The notes: a model not told the origin generated them from the letters alone. A DNA stretch of 64,000 nucleotides from Grimontia indica (GCF_000333895.2 NZ_ANFM02000042.1:1-64000), one strand, 5' to 3'; counted from the stretch's first letter, positions 36,900 through 45,561 are shown. Numbers and translations are program-made.

Positions 36900-37592
36900 T
36901 TAGTTTAGGGAAAGTTGCTGGCTGAGGGCATGAAGTATCTGAGCCGTAACACCCCAGATCAGGTGGTTTTCATAGCTCATGGCGTAGATGTGGTAGGTGT
37001 TACCACGAACATGGAAAGGTTGCTTGGTGATGGCATCGCGTCTCAAAAATTGAGCGAGTGGCACCTCAAAAAGGCTGTGAACCTCATTGGCATCCAGTAC
37101 GGGTGTGTAATCGGCATCCACAAAAGCGATAACAGGCGTAACAAGGTAGCCGCTGACGGTTGGAAGTGGCGTTAAACAGCCAAGAAGATGCGCTCTGTCA
37201 GTGGTGACGCCAATCTCTTCTTCCATTTCACGAATCGCCGTTTCGACGATATCCGTGTCCGATTCTTCGACTTTACCGCCGGGGAAGCTAATTTGGCCTG
37301 GGTGATGTTTCAAGTGCGTTGCACGTTTGGTCAACAGGACATGCAGTTCGCCATCACGTTCTGCAAGGGCGATCATCACAGCTGCAGGACGAAGATCTGG
37401 TGATCCTTCCCGACGCATGGCATCGGTCGCACGTTGAATCACGCGTTTGTCGTAATGGTAACTGGGGCTCAGGCTAAAACGTTGTACTAACCAATGGCGG
37501 GATAGGGGACGCATCGGGCTTTGGCGCGTCTGATGCGCCAGAATGGCCGGTTGCTGTAGCGAGGTGTTTTCCATCCATGGTGTTTTTAACAT
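36900..37592 (-). CDS. nudL: NUDIX hydrolase, NudL-like CoA pyrophosphatase
   Basis: The 230-residue protein has a complete Nudix box (GGKVEESDTDIVETAIREMEEEIGV, near residues 104-128). It is preceded by HLKHHPGQISFPGG, the UPF0035 signature of NudL/CoAse proteins (LTKRA..H.GQ.SFPGG). It would cleave CoA to phosphopantetheine and 3',5'-ADP. It lies downstream of pabB on the same strand, as pabB-nudL occurs in E. coli. The N-terminal start is uncertain: ATG 37514 (MRPLSRHW) would be nearer the usual length. Confidence 0.88.
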   Translation of the reverse strand: MLKTPWMENTSLQQPAILAHQTRQSPMRPLSRHWLVQRFSLSPSYHYDKRVIQRATDAMRREGSPDLRPAAVMIALAERDGELHVLLTKRATHLKHHPGQISFPGGKVEESDTDIVETAIREMEEEIGVTTDRAHLLGCLTPLPTVSGYLVTPVIAFVDADYTPVLDANEVHSLFEVPLAQFLRRDAITKQPFHVRGNTYHIYAMSYENHLIWGVTAQILHALSQQLSLN

Positions 37593-37628
37593 GCGTCTTA
37601 CCTACTTCTGAATGCGCTGTACCGCCTC

Positions 37629-38999
37629 TTATGAAGACAGCACAGGAAGAATCCGACTGAGCTTGTCGAGCGTTTCCTGATACTCCGAAGCCGCCTCACT
37701 GTCTGCGACCACGCCGCCGCCAGCCCAAGCATAAATGTACTGCTGATGGCAGACCAGCGTACGAATCGTAATGCTGGTGTCCATGGTGCCGCAACGACTC
37801 AAGTAGCCAATGCTGCCACAGTAAATGCTGCGTCGATGCGGCTCCAGTTCCTCGATGATCTCCATCGCGCGTACTTTAGGAGCGCCGGTTATCGAGCCTC
37901 CGGGGAAACAGGCACGGAGCAAATCTTCACCGTGCTTATTATCAGAAAGTGTTCCCGTTACGGTACTGACCATATGATGGACGGCTGGAAATGTCTCAAT
38001 ATCAAAAAGTTTAGGTACATTTACCGAACCTGGCGAGGCGACTCGGCCAATATCGTTGCGAAGAAGGTCAACAATCATCAGGTTTTCGGCGCGATCTTTC
38101 TGTGCGTTCTTCAGGCAATGAATGTTTGCCGCATCCACTGCAGCGTCGTTGTGACGAGGGCGGGTGCCTTTAATTGGCTTGGTTTCAATCTCTCTGCCGT
38201 GAAGCTGCAAGAAACGCTCTGGAGAGACAGAAAGAATGGCAGAGTCTTCCAAACGAATAAAACCGGAGAAGGGCGCACCATTGGTTTTGGCCAGCTTTTG
38301 ATAGGCTTCCCACTCGCTACCCTGATAAGGCGCTTCAAAGCGTTGGGCAAGATTGATTTGGTAACAATCACCCGACTTGAGATACGCCTGCACACGGTCG
38401 AACTTCTCTTCATAGGTTTCTGGCGTCATGTTTGCCTGCCATTCACCTTTCAAAGAGAATGCTAAGGCTTCTGCTTCCTGATGGTCTTCCAGCCATGCCA
38501 GTCTGTTTTCACCTTCAGGCTGGATCAGCACAAGCTTTTTCTCTTTATGGTCTGCAATCACTGCCCAGTCATAAATACCCACAGCCATATCTGGAATGTC
38601 GATATCGCGGGTCGCCAGCTCAGGCAGAGTTTCTACCTGACGGCCAAGGTCATAAGCGAAATAACCCAAAGCCCCGCCAAGGAATGGCCAAGGTGCGATA
38701 GGCTCAGTGCGGGGTAAAAGGGAAAGCTGAAGTGCGTGCAACTCTTCGAACGGATCCGTCTCGCTGGATGCGGTGCGACCGTCACGATACCAAATGCGGT
38801 TGATGCCGTTTTCACTGCAAAGCGTCGCGATGGGGTCCGCCACTAGAATATCAAAGCGGTTATCCGGATGTTTTTCCGCTGCAGACTGCAGCAGCATTGC
38901 CCAAGATTGGGATTCAATACGGGAAAAAAGCGACGTGAGTGCTGATGGCGAGTACTCAAGAAACTGCAGAGTGATAGGCATTCGTCTCGATTCGGTCAT
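37629..38999 (-). CDS. pabB: Aminodeoxychorismate synthase component I
   Basis: The 456-residue chorismate-binding enzyme has the C-terminal signature block: PIKGTRPR, RAENLMIVDLLRNDIGRV, FPGGSITGAPKVRAMEIIEELEPHRR, GSIGYLSRCGTMDTSITIRT. PIKGT rather than PIAGT marks the PabB/aminodeoxychorismate type. With PabA it makes 4-amino-4-deoxychorismate for folate synthesis. nudL begins 36 bases after its stop. Confidence 0.94.
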   Translation of the reverse strand: MTESRRMPITLQFLEYSPSALTSLFSRIESQSWAMLLQSAAEKHPDNRFDILVADPIATLCSENGINRIWYRDGRTASSETDPFEELHALQLSLLPRTEPIAPWPFLGGALGYFAYDLGRQVETLPELATRDIDIPDMAVGIYDWAVIADHKEKKLVLIQPEGENRLAWLEDHQEAEALAFSLKGEWQANMTPETYEEKFDRVQAYLKSGDCYQINLAQRFEAPYQGSEWEAYQKLAKTNGAPFSGFIRLEDSAILSVSPERFLQLHGREIETKPIKGTRPRHNDAAVDAANIHCLKNAQKDRAENLMIVDLLRNDIGRVASPGSVNVPKLFDIETFPAVHHMVSTVTGTLSDNKHGEDLLRACFPGGSITGAPKVRAMEIIEELEPHRRSIYCGSIGYLSRCGTMDTSITIRTLVCHQQYIYAWAGGGVVADSEAASEYQETLDKLSRILPVLSS

Positions 39000-39192
39000 T
39001 TTCGTGTTTTTGTGATCGGCATTGAAGCGTCTGTTGGCGCTAAATCGGCCGTAAGAGTATCATAATCGTGGCTTTTAAAGCTAAGTTTGGAAAGTGAAAA
39101 ATCAAGCGGCGAAAAGTCATTCGCCCAATCAAGGACGCGAGAGGGTCGCTTCTCTGGCAAAGCTGCCGAATAAGAGAAAGCGGCCTACTATT

Positions 39193-39216
39193 TTGTAATA
39201 CCTATTCGTAATACAA
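39193..39216. promoter_or_regulatory. Inverted repeat before the fumarase gene
   Basis: ttgtaatac and gtaatacaa form an inverted repeat with 8 of 9 pairs and a 6-base spacer, 83 bases before the fumarase ATG. It has the size of a dimeric repressor or activator site; the protein is unknown. Confidence 0.3.
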
Positions 39217-39298
39217 AGCTCGACTGGAAGCACTGTTTAGCCCGCATTGATAAGTGAGCGAACAGCGCCAAGGAATCATAAAAATTAAAGAGGCAACT

Positions 39299-40813
39299 AT
39301 GACTGTCATTCGTAAGGAAGATGTCATCGACAGTGTCGCTGACGCCCTACAGTACATCTCCTACTATCACCCTATCGATTTTGTTCAGGCCCTCGAAAAG
39401 GCGTACGAAAAAGAGCAAAGCCAAGCGGCTAAAGACGCCATCGCCCAAATTCTGATCAACTCCCGCATGTCGGCAGAAGGCAAACGCCCAATCTGTCAGG
39501 ACACTGGCATTGTGACCTGCTTCGTGAATATCGGCATGGATGTTCAGTGGGAAAGCGACCTCACTGTACAACAAATGGTCGATGAAGGCGTACGCCGCGC
39601 ATACAACAACCCTGACAACCCACTGCGTGCCTCTGTGGTTGCAGACCCTGCGGGTACCCGTAAGAACACCAAAGACAACACTCCAGCGGTAGTTCACATC
39701 AACATGGTGCCGGGCGACAAAGTAGAAATTCAAATCGCGGCGAAAGGCGGCGGTTCTGAAAACAAAACCAAGATGGTAATGCTCAACCCATCTGACGATG
39801 TAGCGGCATGGGTAGAGAAAACCCTGCCAACCATGGGCGCAGGCTGGTGTCCACCGGGCATGCTGGGTATTGGTATCGGCGGTACGGCAGAGAAAGCGGC
39901 CGTGCTGGCAAAAGAATCCCTGATGGAACACATCGACATTCAAGAGCTGATTGACCGTGGTCCAGAAAACGCAGAAGAAGAGCTTCGTCTTGATATCTTC
40001 AACCGCGTGAACAAACTGGGTATCGGCGCTCAAGGCCTTGGTGGCTTAACCACAGTAGTTGATGTGAAAATCAAAACCGCGCCAACGCACGCAGCGTCTA
40101 AACCTGTTTGCTTGATCCCTAACTGTGCCGCGACTCGCCACGTTCATTTCACCCTTGATGGTTCAGGCCCAGCTGACCTTCAGCCGCCAAAACTGGAAGA
40201 GTGGCCAGAAGTCACCTGGGAAGTCGGCGAAAACGTTCGCCGTGCAAACCTGGATGAAGTCACCAAAGAAGACATCCAAGAGTGGAAGACAGGTGAAACG
40301 GTTCTGCTTTCAGGCAAGATCCTGACCGGTCGTGACGCAGCACACAAACGTATTCAGGAAATGCTGAACAGCGGTCAAGGTCTGCCAGACGGCGTGGACT
40401 TCAACGGACGCTTCATCTACTACGTAGGCCCTGTAGATGCAGTGGGCGATGAAGCTGTTGGCCCTGCAGGCCCAACCACTTCAACCCGTATGGACAAGTT
40501 CACTGACATGATGCTGAGCGAAACCGGTCTTATCGGCATGATTGGTAAAGCAGAGCGTGGCCCTGCAACGGTTGAATCTATCAAAGAACACAAAGCGGTA
40601 TACCTGATGGCTGTTGGCGGCGCTGCTTACCTTGTTGCTAAAGCCATCAAGAAAGCACGTGTTGTAGCGTTTGAAGATTTGGGTATGGAAGCGATTTACG
40701 AATTTGACGTCGTTGATATGCCAGTGACCGTTGCCGTCGATTCGCGCGGTGACAATGCCCACCAAATCGGCCCAGACACCTGGAAGGTGAAAATCGCCGA
40801 AATGGAAGGCTAA
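39299..40813 (+). CDS. Fumarate hydratase, class I
   Basis: The 504-residue [4Fe-4S] fumarase interconverts fumarate and malate in the TCA cycle. Signatures include GKRPICQDTGIVTCFV, GGGSENKTKMVML, the cysteine pair CLIPNCAATRH, and in the beta part GKILTGRDAAHKR and GPTTSTRMDKF. The length is that of single-chain class I fumarases. aagagg 6 bases before the ATG at 39299 decides the start. This is the last core gene before the integron; the integrase gene is convergent with it. Confidence 0.93.
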   Translation: MTVIRKEDVIDSVADALQYISYYHPIDFVQALEKAYEKEQSQAAKDAIAQILINSRMSAEGKRPICQDTGIVTCFVNIGMDVQWESDLTVQQMVDEGVRRAYNNPDNPLRASVVADPAGTRKNTKDNTPAVVHINMVPGDKVEIQIAAKGGGSENKTKMVMLNPSDDVAAWVEKTLPTMGAGWCPPGMLGIGIGGTAEKAAVLAKESLMEHIDIQELIDRGPENAEEELRLDIFNRVNKLGIGAQGLGGLTTVVDVKIKTAPTHAASKPVCLIPNCAATRHVHFTLDGSGPADLQPPKLEEWPEVTWEVGENVRRANLDEVTKEDIQEWKTGETVLLSGKILTGRDAAHKRIQEMLNSGQGLPDGVDFNGRFIYYVGPVDAVGDEAVGPAGPTTSTRMDKFTDMMLSETGLIGMIGKAERGPATVESIKEHKAVYLMAVGGAAYLVAKAIKKARVVAFEDLGMEAIYEFDVVDMPVTVAVDSRGDNAHQIGPDTWKVKIAEMEG

Positions 40814-40842
40814 GCCCAAACGGCATCTGCTTGAAAACCAAT

Positions 40843-40869
40843 AAAACCGCGGCCTAGGCCGCGGTTTTT
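40843..40869 (+). terminator. Terminator after the fumarase gene
   Basis: A perfect 12-base stem (aaaaccgcggcc / ggccgcggtttt) with a 2-base centre and a T run. Confidence 0.9.
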
Positions 40870-40990
40870 GTTTGCCGATTGCTTGAGGTTGATCGTAGAA
40901 GTATTGCCACAATTTCTATTGGGGTGCCCAGTTTATTAGTATTTCGCTCAGTTTGATTACTGGGCTAAATGCGCAGCGGCGGTAGCGTGA

Positions 40991-41953
40991 CTAAATGGAA
41001 GATAGGGGACTTTTCACTCCGTTAGCGCCATTCTGAAGAATATGTGTATAAATCTGTGTGGTTCGAACATCACTATGCCCTAGTTGAGATTGTACAGTTC
41101 TTATATCTGCGCCTGATTGCAAAAGATGAGTGGCGAAAGAGTGTCTAAGAGTATGAGGGGTTACGTGCTTTTGGATGTTTGCTTTTCTTGCGCAATCTCT
41201 AAGTGAGCGCTGGAGTTGCTTTTCGTGTAAGTGGTGCCGCCTTATAGCGCCTGTTTCTGGATCCACGCTCAATTTGGAAGAAGGGAACAAAAACTGCCAA
41301 GGTTGCTTTTTACGTTCAGACGCATATTTGATTCTGAGTCGGTTTGGCATCCAGACACCTTCGTAATATGGATTATCAATATCGAGTTTCAGCAGACGTT
41401 CAACGATGTTTATCTGTTCTTTTAGTGGTGCAATCAATTCTGGCGCTAAGGTTACAATACGGTTCTTTGAACCTTTACCGTCAAACACCCTAATGCATCG
41501 ATAATCGAAATCGATATCTTTGATACGCAGCCTCATGCATTCCATTAAACGCAACCCACTCCCATACATAAGAGCAACTGGCAGATAATGATTGGCGGGA
41601 CAGTGAGAAAGTAGGGTTTTTACCTCACTTTGTGTCAAAACAACAGGCAACTTCTGTTTTCTTTTGCTGGATGCAAAGTCTAATGAAATCGAAAGTGGGG
41701 TCTTGATAAAATCCCTATAGAGGAACACTAACGCGTTTAAAGCGAGGGATTGTGTATTAGCAGCGACATTTTTCTGGTTCGCAAGGAAGCTCAAATAATT
41801 TTCGACTTCCAGATCTCCCATTTTTGAAGGGTGTGTCATGTTGTTATGGCGTATGAAGTCGGTAATCCAATAGATATATGCCTTTACCGTTTTTTGTGAA
41901 TAGTGCTTTGTGTACATCATTTCTTGAACTGCACTGAGGAAGGGAGATTTCAT
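40991..41953 (-). CDS. intI: Integron integrase IntI
   Basis: The 320-residue tyrosine recombinase has the catalytic residues R135 (YGSGLRLMEC), H267 and R270 (HTLRHSFATHLL), H293 (LGHSDVRTTQ) and Y302 (IYTHIL). The integron-specific insert lies between the R box and the HxxR box (residues about 195-245, with the FLFPS and RRHHLHE stretch). Length and sequence are of the chromosomal IntIA type of Vibrionaceae. It recombines attI with folded attC sites to insert or excise cassettes. Cassettes start behind its promoter and run the opposite way. A LexA box 16 bases upstream implies SOS control, as known for Vibrio cholerae intIA. Confidence 0.96.
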   Translation of the reverse strand: MKSPFLSAVQEMMYTKHYSQKTVKAYIYWITDFIRHNNMTHPSKMGDLEVENYLSFLANQKNVAANTQSLALNALVFLYRDFIKTPLSISLDFASSKRKQKLPVVLTQSEVKTLLSHCPANHYLPVALMYGSGLRLMECMRLRIKDIDFDYRCIRVFDGKGSKNRIVTLAPELIAPLKEQINIVERLLKLDIDNPYYEGVWMPNRLRIKYASERKKQPWQFLFPSSKLSVDPETGAIRRHHLHEKQLQRSLRDCARKANIQKHVTPHTLRHSFATHLLQSGADIRTVQSQLGHSDVRTTQIYTHILQNGANGVKSPLSSI

Positions 41954-41969
41954 TCTTGTTCAACCTATA

Positions 41970-41985
41970 CTGTTTTTACATACAG
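41970..41985 (-). promoter_or_regulatory. LexA box in the intI promoter
   Basis: ctgtttttacatacag fits CTG-N10-CAG exactly, with an AT-rich centre. It ends 16 bases before the intI start codon, where bound LexA would block the promoter. Confidence 0.8.
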
Positions 41986-42018
41986 TTATGGCTGTTAGTT
42001 CTTGAATGCAACTAAAAA

Positions 42019-42168
42019 GACATTTTGTCCTTTTCCTACATTTTGTTTTTGTGTGGGCGGAAGAAATTTTATGAAAACAACATTTTAGTCAATGGTAGAA
42101 TCAGTGCGCTTGTTGTTAAAAGACAAAATGTCGTGATTAAACAGGACATTTTGTCATCTAATACAATG
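42019..42168 (+). promoter_or_regulatory. attI region with repeated binding-site-like motifs
   Basis: The region between intI and the first cassette border (g42168/t42169, start GTTAGTTTGC) contains gacattttgtc at 42019-42029 and 42145-42155, and its reverse complement gacaaaatgtc at 42122-42132. A partial copy lies near 42038 and a degenerate one at 42079-42090. The last two full copies form an 11-base inverted repeat with a 12-base spacer, ending 13 bases before the recombination point. Accessory integrase binding sites are known in attI of class 1 integrons. These repeats may serve that role or bind a regulator. Confidence 0.6.
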
Positions 42169-42779
42169 TTAGTTTGCAAGAGGAAAAACGCGCCTATATC
42201 GCAAGATCTAGTGGTAAAAGCTTAAAGTCGAAATTGTCTTGTCGGCATTCAATTTCAGTGTTAACTAGCGTGGTGTAAACTCAAAATTGGTATTGTTTCA
42301 ACGGTTGATTTGTTCTTTGGTGCGGAGACTTTTGGGTTAACTGAGTTGAACTTTTTTGCTGAAACTCTGCTCGTTGAGTTTGTTGGTATAAAAGCCGATC
42401 TACTCGCTGAAATGACGCTTTCTTTGGTGTGGCAAGTTCCACGTGGTTTCAGTGACTTTGTTGAAAGTCCGCATTGTGAAATTGGTTTTCCAAAAGCGCT
42501 TTTTGGTGTTGTGAGTTCGTTTTCTGTGGCGTTGTTTGTTCCAAGTGGTTTCATTGACTAGCTGCTTTGAGACTAAGCCTGACTTAAGTGCATCAAAGCA
42601 CATAATGCTTGTTGTTTGCAAAGTTTAAAATATCGTAAAATCAACGTTTTGGGTTTGCAAACTAACAAACTGCTCAAGAGGGATTCGCAACGCGTGGCAT
42701 TTTTACTATGCGTTGATTTTAGTGATTAAGGCGGTTTGCGGCGGCTTTTGTATTGCGTTGCTCACCCCTTAGCAGGGCG
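42169..42779 (+). other. Cassette 1, no convincing coding sequence
   Basis: The cassette starts TTAGTTTGCAAG after G42168. The matching sequence ttgcaaactaac ends at 42666, at the R'' site of its attC. The 480 bases between contain only weak, low-complexity ORFs on either strand, with no ribosome site. It may carry a promoter or RNA, or be a decayed cassette. A string gttaactagc at 42260-42269 equals the first ten bases of cassette 8, which may be a fossil junction. Confidence 0.55.
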
Positions 42780-42785
42780 TTAGGC
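42663..42785 (+). repeat. attC site 1 (VCR-like)
   Basis: A 123-base imperfect palindrome runs from taacaaactgctcaagaggg to ccccttagcagggcgttag with the core GTTAGGC. The two halves pair through gattcgcaacgcg and cgttgctca. It is nearly identical to attC 2. Confidence 0.9.
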
Positions 42786-42819
42786 GATATGAGTAATAAT
42801 CAATATTGAGGAAAGAGAT

Positions 42820-43044
42820 ATGACAACATTCTTTGTCGTTGTTAAAGATTTAGATAAGGGTATATTTTCAGTGCATGGACCGGTATCTGATGACACAGCT
42901 ATCACGAAATTAGTATGTGATGCACAAGATACGGGTCGTCAAATCAATTGTGAGGCTACGAGTGCATATAAGTCCTTCAGTGAACTAAGAGTATCGGTTG
43001 AGAAAAGCTTAGGGCTCAAATTTAGCGAAGAGTCAGTACTGTAA
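42820..43044 (+). CDS. Cassette 2 hypothetical protein
   Basis: The 74-residue soluble protein (MTTFFVVVKDLDKGIFSVHG...) is preceded by gaggaaagag 3 to 10 bases before the ATG. It nearly fills its cassette, between core GTTAGGCGAT and the matching atcgcctaac. No family is recognised. It has no membrane segment. Confidence 0.7.
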   Translation: MTTFFVVVKDLDKGIFSVHGPVSDDTAITKLVCDAQDTGRQINCEATSAYKSFSELRVSVEKSLGLKFSEESVL

Positions 43045-43062
43045 TTACTATTCCGACGCATC

Positions 43063-43188
43063 GCCTAACAAACTGTTTAAGAGTGATTCGCAACGCGTGG
43101 CATTTTTACTATGCGTTGCGTTTAGTGTTTAAGGTAGTATGCGGTTACATCAGTATTGCGTTGCTCACACCTTAACAGGGCGTTAGGG
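43063..43188 (+). repeat. attC site 2 (VCR-like)
   Basis: Runs from gcctaacaaactgtttaag to ccttaacagggcgttaggg. It shares long stretches with attC 1, including gattcgcaacgcgtggcatt. Confidence 0.9.
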
Positions 43189-43237
43189 CTCTATCCTTCC
43201 AAAAAGTTTTGGAAGATAATTGCAATGATTATATAAC

Positions 43238-43828
43238 TTGAGAAAACATGCATTGGAAGTTGTTGATAATAAGATTTTTTTTACTGTATTAGGTTCATTT
43301 TTAGGTCTACTAAGTGCCATTCTTGTTCAGCTTATTACTTATTCGATTAATAAGAAGAAGGATCGAGCCCAGAAGAACCTTGAGATAATGGGTATACTTT
43401 CTGCATTTCGAGCAGAGGTTCGAGTATACCAACGTCAGCTAGATTCTAATCTGAGTGTTTTTTCAAAATATGAAGCCAAGCCAAACCTAATCGGAAAGGT
43501 TTTGTCTCAAACAAATTTTGCTCAATCAAAAGTGTATGATGCTTATACCAACTCAATAGGCTCTCTTGGACCAGTATACTCAGAGCAGATAGTTCGCTTT
43601 TATGCTTCGGTTGATGCGTTGCGGCAAACTATATCTTTACTTCGTGAATACATTTCCAATGGAGACGATACAAGCGAAATAGTTGTTTCAAAAGTTCAAA
43701 GCCAGTTGGTGACCGCAAGTAAAAGAGCCGCAATTATAGAGGCGATCATTAGCGCTTCTTTGGTGAAAGGACCACTGTCCGAAAAAATTCAATTGGAGCA
43801 GATACAAGCGTTGAACAAAGAGCCCTAA
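43238..43828 (+). CDS. Cassette 3 membrane-anchored hypothetical protein
   Basis: The 196-residue protein has one N-terminal membrane segment (FFTVLGSFLGLLSAILVQLI, residues 14-33), then a basic stretch (NKKKDRAQKN) and a long helical cytoplasmic domain, possibly coiled coil. No ATG is in frame near the start: TTG at 43238 or TTG at 43253 are the candidates. The stop lies in the R'' region of the attC, at the matching agccctaac. Function unknown. Confidence 0.65.
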   Translation: MRKHALEVVDNKIFFTVLGSFLGLLSAILVQLITYSINKKKDRAQKNLEIMGILSAFRAEVRVYQRQLDSNLSVFSKYEAKPNLIGKVLSQTNFAQSKVYDAYTNSIGSLGPVYSEQIVRFYASVDALRQTISLLREYISNGDDTSEIVVSKVQSQLVTASKRAAIIEAIISASLVKGPLSEKIQLEQIQALNKEP

Positions 43829-43951
43829 CAAGCAATTTAAGAGGGATTCACAACGCTCGGCATTTTTGCTTTTACTTCAAATTTAGTGTTTATGGCACAA
43901 TGCTTTAGGTTTGGGTGGAGGCGTTGTTCACCCCTTAATTGGGCGTTATGT
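43822..43951 (+). repeat. attC site 3 (VCR-like)
   Basis: Runs from gccctaacaagcaatttaag to ccttaattgggcgttatgt, with inner pairing of cacaacgctcggc and gcgttgttca. It ends cassette 3, which starts gttagggct. Confidence 0.9.
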
Positions 43952-43963
43952 AGCAGGGAGAGT

Positions 43964-44749
43964 ATGAACAATTATCGACAAATTTTGGTAAGAGTGTTGG
44001 ATAAAATACCTTTTCTAGAATTTAGACAACGAATGATTGGATTTATCAAAAATCCAATCTTAGACAATAGTTATGCTTGCTCAACTCAGCTTCAACATTC
44101 TGGTGTTGATATATTTAATGCATTAGGATTCTTGTCAGTCGCGTGTGTATTTTTTGCTTTAGTTGAAGAGTCCTGGGCTGTATTCAAGACAATTTCAGTA
44201 TTTAACCCAGTTCACACAGTCGGCATCTATATTGCTAATGGTATTGTATATGCAGCCACATTATCTTCTGTTTTTACCGTTTGGTATTGTTTACGGGTAG
44301 GTAATGTTAAATACTACAAAGATATTTCCTATAAAATATTTGCTCACGGATTGCGTATCTATGCTTTATATGGATTGCTTTTAGGGTTGCTATTTGTAAA
44401 GAGCTACGGAGATCTTTTGCTTAAGGGGCTGTTCCCTGAGCAGTCATTCTCACACCTCGGTTGGTTAATCTATATATTGATCGTATTGGTTTGGTGGCCA
44501 TTTAGGCTGCTAGTTAATCCAATCTTCAAATTGATGGGTTTTCAACACTTCAAAAAAACAGCGTGGTTCATAACAGCGTGCCTTTGCTTCGTAAGTTTTC
44601 AGCCAATCAAAGTAATAGTAATAGGCAGTAGCGATAAAATGGTCAATTTTGAGCGGCAGTGTAAGGTGTTTAAAAGTGGAGAGTTTTATAAAAACTTGAA
44701 CGGAAGTGCAAAAGAAGAGGCGAAGGCACATTTCTGCAAAACTACATAA
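43964..44749 (+). CDS. Cassette 4 multi-pass membrane protein
   Basis: The 261-residue protein has about five membrane segments (near residues 53-70, 85-110, 130-150, 165-185 and 205-222) and a short C-terminal periplasmic or cytoplasmic tail with two cysteines (ERQCKVF and AHFCKTT). cagggagag directly before the ATG at 43964 decides the start. An upstream in-frame ATG at 43886 lies in attC 3. No family is recognised. Confidence 0.7.
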   Translation: MNNYRQILVRVLDKIPFLEFRQRMIGFIKNPILDNSYACSTQLQHSGVDIFNALGFLSVACVFFALVEESWAVFKTISVFNPVHTVGIYIANGIVYAATLSSVFTVWYCLRVGNVKYYKDISYKIFAHGLRIYALYGLLLGLLFVKSYGDLLLKGLFPEQSFSHLGWLIYILIVLVWWPFRLLVNPIFKLMGFQHFKKTAWFITACLCFVSFQPIKVIVIGSSDKMVNFERQCKVFKSGEFYKNLNGSAKEEAKAHFCKTT

Positions 44750-44868
44750 CAATAAATTTAAGCAGATTCGTAACGCTTGGCATTTTCGGTTTGAATCAGC
44801 TTTAGTGTTTACGGCACAATGCTTTAGTTAGGTGGCAGCGTTGCTCACTACTTAATTTGGCGTTATGT
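44744..44868 (+). repeat. attC site 4 (VCR-like)
   Basis: Runs from acataacaataaatttaag to cttaatttggcgttatgt. Cassette 4 starts gttatgtag and ends ctacataac, confirming its borders. Confidence 0.9.
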
Positions 44869-44891
44869 TTACGGACAAAAAAGGAGGTTCG

Positions 44892-45458
44892 GTGAGAATT
44901 ACATTAGTTAGGCATGGTAAGCCGATAGCTAGCTCAAACCCTAGGGTAACTGCTGTTGGTTTTGCAAAATGGGTTCGCGCTTATAACCGTTCACTTGTTT
45001 GCCCAGAGAGTCTTCCACCTCAAGAGCTAAAAGAAAAACTCCACAGTAGCTATTCATTTTCCAGTAACCTGAATCGTTCTATCCACTCTGCTGAAATCTG
45101 TTTGGGGAAAGGAGCAGATATAATATTAGGTGACTTGAGAGAGATGGACATTCCTAGGTTAAAGTTACCTTTTTCGATGAAAGTTAACAGTTGGTTAGTA
45201 ATCGCAAGGTTGTGTTGGCTTGTAGGAATATCGGCTAATAGTGAATCTTACAAAGTCGGTCGTAAGCGTATTATTACAGCGGTAGACCTTATTATTGTTA
45301 AAGCCTTAGAGCATAAAGACGTTGCTATTTTTGGGCATGGTATATCGAATCGGCTTATTGCCAAAGAGTTGAGGCGACGTGGCTGGACTGTAAAATGTGC
45401 GAGCAAAGGGTTTTGGGGACAAACGGAACTTATAAACATAACAAACAATTTAAGCTGA
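44892..45458 (+). CDS. Cassette 5 histidine phosphatase family protein
   Basis: The 188-residue protein starts MRITLVRHGKP, the RHG motif of histidine phosphatases (phosphoglycerate mutase-like). A second histidine follows in VAIFGHGISNRL, an acidic residue in LREMD, and a phosphate-binding arginine in SNLNRSIHSA. Substrate unknown. GTG at 44892 is chosen because aggagg lies 4 bases upstream. An ATG at 44865 lies in attC 4. The last six codons lie inside attC 5. Confidence 0.78.
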   Translation: MRITLVRHGKPIASSNPRVTAVGFAKWVRAYNRSLVCPESLPPQELKEKLHSSYSFSSNLNRSIHSAEICLGKGADIILGDLREMDIPRLKLPFSMKVNSWLVIARLCWLVGISANSESYKVGRKRIITAVDLIIVKALEHKDVAIFGHGISNRLIAKELRRRGWTVKCASKGFWGQTELINITNNLS

Positions 45459-45561
45459 TTCGCAACGCTTGGCAATTTCAGCTTGAGTCAATTTTAGTGT
45501 TTACGGTTAAAAAGGTCAGGTTAAGTGGTAGCGTTGCTCACAACTTAATTGGGCGTTAGCT
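45436..45561 (+). repeat. attC site 5 (VCR-like)
   Basis: Runs from acataacaaacaatttaagc to acttaattgggcgttagct. Cassette 5 starts gttatgttta and ends taaacataac. Confidence 0.9.

Noticed and set aside
37746-38465. A 239-codon open frame antisense to pabB
   Set aside because: Shadow of a well-supported gene; its product shows no known motif and no ribosome site.
39347-40033. A 228-codon open frame antisense to the fumarase gene
   Set aside because: It mirrors the codon pattern of a strongly coding gene on the other strand, has no ribosome site and gives a His/Phe/Val-rich product with no motif.
42261-42561. Short frames on both strands inside cassette 1 (97 codons minus, 83 codons plus)
   Set aside because: Low-complexity products (Ser/Thr/Lys-rich or Phe/Val/Leu-rich), a TTG start on the plus strand and no ribosome site.
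43063-43188. Small plus-strand proteins readable through attC sites (DUF3265-like)
   Set aside because: The conserved product simply reflects translation of VCR-like attC DNA; there is no separate start signal.
43822-43963. Upstream extension of the cassette 4 gene to 43886
   Set aside because: The extension would be encoded by attC 3; the cagggagag site fits the ATG at 43964.
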